A stretch of DNA of 64,000 nucleotides from Acidobacteriota bacterium (GTDB lineage Bacteria > Acidobacteriota > Blastocatellia > UBA7656): the NCBI GenBank assembly GCA_040754075.1, contig JBFMDH010000006.1, forward strand, positions 1 to 64,000, given 5' to 3'. Made by a program: the position numbers and the translations under genes. Positions 62,152-64,000 of this stretch are shown here, piece by piece. Positions within the stretch are counted from its first letter, which is position 1. The number at the start of each line of letters is the position of its first letter. The notes beneath the pieces were generated by a model. The model was not told the DNA's origin. It ran no database searches and was given only the letters and a program-made list of their open reading frames with translations.

Positions 62152-63177
62152 ATGCGATTAGGACTCAATTGTGGTTACTGGGGTTCAAACCCTGCGGATA
62201 ATGTCACGCTGGTGCAGGAAGCGGAAAAGGTCGGCTTTCATTCGGTGTGGACGGCTGAAGCTTACGGGTCGGACGCAGTAACCACACTGACCTGGCTTGC
62301 GGCAAAAACTACGAAAATCAACGTTGGCACAGCGATTATGCAAATGACAGCGCGTGTGCCCGCGATGACCGCGATGACCGCTGCAACCCTCGATTTACTC
62401 ACCGGTGGGCGCATGCTTCTGGGCATCGGCGCATCAGGCCCGCAAGTGGTCGAAGGCTGGCACGGCGTTGAATATGGCAAGCTATTGGTTCGCACCCGCG
62501 AATATGTTTACATCTTGCGCGAAATCTGGAAACGCGAGCACCCGCTTGAGCATCACGGCGCATATTACGACATTCCCGTTCAAGGCGGCACAGGACTTGG
62601 CAAACCTCTGAAACTCATTTCACATCCCTTGCGTTCAGACATTCCGATTTACATTGCGGCGATTGGTCCGAAAAATGTCGCGCTCTGTGCAGAGCTTGCC
62701 AACGGCTGGTTGCCGGTGTTCTTTTCGCCTTATCGCAAAGAAGTGTTCAAAGCTTCGCTTGACGATGGTTTTGCCCGCAGAACCGATGGCAAAACCATTG
62801 ATGATTTCGATATTGCGCCAACGGTGAGCGTGGTGTTGGGCGATGATGTCGCTGCTTGTCGCAATCAAGTCAAACCACATCTGGCGTTGTATGTCGGCGG
62901 TATGGGGGCGCGCGGCAAAAATTTCTATAACGATCTTGCCTGTCGTTATGGTTATGAAGCGAATGCGCAACAGGTTCAAGACCTCTATTTATCCGGCAAG
63001 AAAACCGAAGCGATTGCTGCCATTCCCGATGAACTGGTCGATGAAGTCGCGTTGTGCGGGCCCAAAGAGCGCATTAAAGACCGCCTGGCGGCATGGAAAG
63101 AATCGGGCGTGAAGACATTGATTTGCGGCGCAGCAAATCTCGAAACCGTTCGCGTGATGGCAGAAGTTGCAAGCTAA
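62152..63177 (+). CDS. LLM-class flavin/F420-dependent oxidoreductase
   Basis: 341 residues from ATG 62152, preceded by GGAGG; an upstream ATG at 62110 lacks a site. Luciferase-like TIM barrel: [68 protein letters not shown] and [21 protein letters not shown] are the marks of the F420-dependent branch. The redox substrate is unknown. It implies that the organism makes coenzyme F420, though an FMN user cannot be excluded. It converges on mltG. Confidence 0.85.
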   Translation: MRLGLNCGYWGSNPADNVTLVQEAEKVGFHSVWTAEAYGSDAVTTLTWLAAKTTKINVGTAIMQMTARVPAMTAMTAATLDLLTGGRMLLGIGASGPQVVEGWHGVEYGKLLVRTREYVYILREIWKREHPLEHHGAYYDIPVQGGTGLGKPLKLISHPLRSDIPIYIAAIGPKNVALCAELANGWLPVFFSPYRKEVFKASLDDGFARRTDGKTIDDFDIAPTVSVVLGDDVAACRNQVKPHLALYVGGMGARGKNFYNDLACRYGYEANAQQVQDLYLSGKKTEAIAAIPDELVDEVALCGPKERIKDRLAAWKESGVKTLICGAANLETVRVMAEVAS

Positions 63178-63208
63178 TCCGTTGACGGTTTGAATGGCGG
63201 AATCCAAC

Positions 63209-64000
63209 TTACTGTAATTTTTGTTCTCGTAAATTGCGACGATATTCTTCAACCGCCACCGAATGCTGAGCGCCAGTAGTTGAGAAAATATGGCGACCAT
63301 CTACGCCATTGGCGACGAAATAGAGATAATCGGTGTTCGCCGGATAAAGCGCCGCTTCGATTGAAGCGCGACCCGGCGAGGCAATCGGCCCCGGCGGCAA
63401 GCCTGCATAGATATAAGTATTGTATGGCGAACGCCGTTCGCGATGGCGCGGTTGATTGGGATTGCCATCGTAATCGCCCGCGACTTTCGCCGCATAAATA
63501 AATGTCGGGTCGCAAGCGAGCGGCATACCGATTTTCAAACGGTTGTGAATCACCGATGATATTTTTGCGCGGTCTTCGGCAACCCGCGCTTCTTCTTCAA
63601 CCACCGATGCGAGCGTCAGGGCTTTATGAACCGAAAACCCAAGCGCCCGCGCCCGCGCCTGCCATTCGGGGGTAAACACTTCTTCAAACCGCCTGACCAT
63701 CACCTCAATCAACTCTTTGGCGCTGGTGCTGACGTTATAGTTGTAGGTGTCCGGGAACAAGTAACCTTCGAGGTTCTGCGCTTCGGGCGCAATTTTGCGA
63801 ATCAGGCGGGTGTCCTGCATCAATTGCAAAAACTCTGCTTCGGTCGCTTTGCCGGTTTTGGTGGCTAAAATTTTCGCAATGTCGAAGCGGTCGGAGCCTT
63901 CAGGAATGGTCACGCTCTCGTGAACCACTTCGCCGCGTTGAATTTTGGCGATGGCTTCCATCGGCGAAATCGGCGATTTGAATTTGTAATCGCCGCTGCG
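63209..64000 (-). CDS. mltG: Endolytic transglycosylase MltG (5' end beyond window)
   Basis: 263 residues are visible. The frame stays open through the right edge (residues RSGDYKFKSPISP before the first internal Met, matching the usual LysM-like part of MltG), so the start is outside. The YceG core has the catalytic Glu in LASVVEEEARV, then VIHNRLKIGMPLACDPT and SPYNTYIYAGLPPGPIASPG, and ends VEEYRRNLREQ. It cuts nascent glycan strands at the inner membrane to set chain length. Third peptidoglycan enzyme of the window. Confidence 0.92.
   Translation of the reverse strand, partial: RSGDYKFKSPISPMEAIAKIQRGEVVHESVTIPEGSDRFDIAKILATKTGKATEAEFLQLMQDTRLIRKIAPEAQNLEGYLFPDTYNYNVSTSAKELIEVMVRRFEEVFTPEWQARARALGFSVHKALTLASVVEEEARVAEDRAKISSVIHNRLKIGMPLACDPTFIYAAKVAGDYDGNPNQPRHRERRSPYNTYIYAGLPPGPIASPGRASIEAALYPANTDYLYFVANGVDGRHIFSTTGAQHSVAVEEYRRNLREQKLQ

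Noticed and set aside
1-64000. tRNA, rRNA, CRISPR arrays, transposases or prophage genes
   Set aside because: I looked for cloverleaf-type ends, regularly spaced direct repeats and transposase or integrase motifs and saw none; a tRNA scan would be decisive.

Overview
The window reads as a chromosomal segment of a Gram-negative, free-living bacterium, most likely an acidobacterium of the Blastocatellia type. This placement is inference from gene content, not from a marker gene, because no rRNA or tRNA gene was found. Supporting points are a TonB-type energy transducer and many Sec-exported proteins (outer membrane), a bacillithiol-type BshC, CSLREA/BACON/gingipain-like giant secreted proteins, Hanks-type kinases joined to beta-propeller sensors, and an F420-type LLM oxidoreductase. 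Base composition is near 50% G+C. Coding density is high, with several IS-like short repeats but no transposase, phage or CRISPR.

Layout. 1-9.7 kb: CBS-domain protein, an aldolase of the DapA/HOGA family behind a near-consensus promoter, BshC, two tandem secreted NTF2-like paralogues (one fused to an FKBP isomerase), a zinc-type CDF exporter with a GT87 glycosyltransferase, and an MFS transporter. 9.9-18.8 kb: a subtilase with a C-terminal glycogen-binding-like domain, aquaporin, Spondin_N protein, GlcG-cupin fusion, SMP-30 lactonase, HXXEE membrane protein and a second MFS transporter. 18.8-24.1 kb: a PAS-GAF sigma-54 activator, feoA-feoB behind a consensus promoter with a Fur-box-like site, and a membrane protein.

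24.1-33.9 kb, minus strand: the most distinctive block. A secreted phosphohistidine/ATP-grasp protein is followed by a 1397-residue transmembrane protein (carboxypeptidase-regulatory-like domains, a two-component-type beta-propeller, Y_Y_Y, then a cytoplasmic ATPase). Next comes a soluble protein in which a related ATPase is fused to a Ser/Thr kinase. An aldehyde dehydrogenase lies upstream. The two ATPases share motifs, which suggests that a periplasmic sensor recruits or gates a kinase by ATPase-ATPase contact.

34.3-48.9 kb: secreted and envelope proteins (PPC-like protein, lytic transglycosylase, AMIN-amidase, M50/CBS protease, a 1747-residue beta-helix/BACON/C25 peptidase, TPR-gluzincin, TPR protein). 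49-56.7 kb: conserved core, with rnc, lepB and hrcA-grpE-dnaK-dnaJ. 56.8-60.6 kb: a UPF0175/DUF3368 toxin-antitoxin pair, then an XPB-like helicase and a Bax1-like (DUF790) nuclease. The helicase and nuclease genes are separated by an apparently frameshifted 23S-intervening-sequence-type four-helix gene flanked by copies of a short dispersed repeat. 60.9-64 kb: TonB-like protein, LLM oxidoreductase and the 3' part of mltG, which runs off the right edge.

Intergenic space carries several unusually long perfect hairpins (a 40-bp perfect palindrome, a 23-bp stem) and four different inverted-repeat families. All functions are assigned from motifs read by eye; no database search was run.
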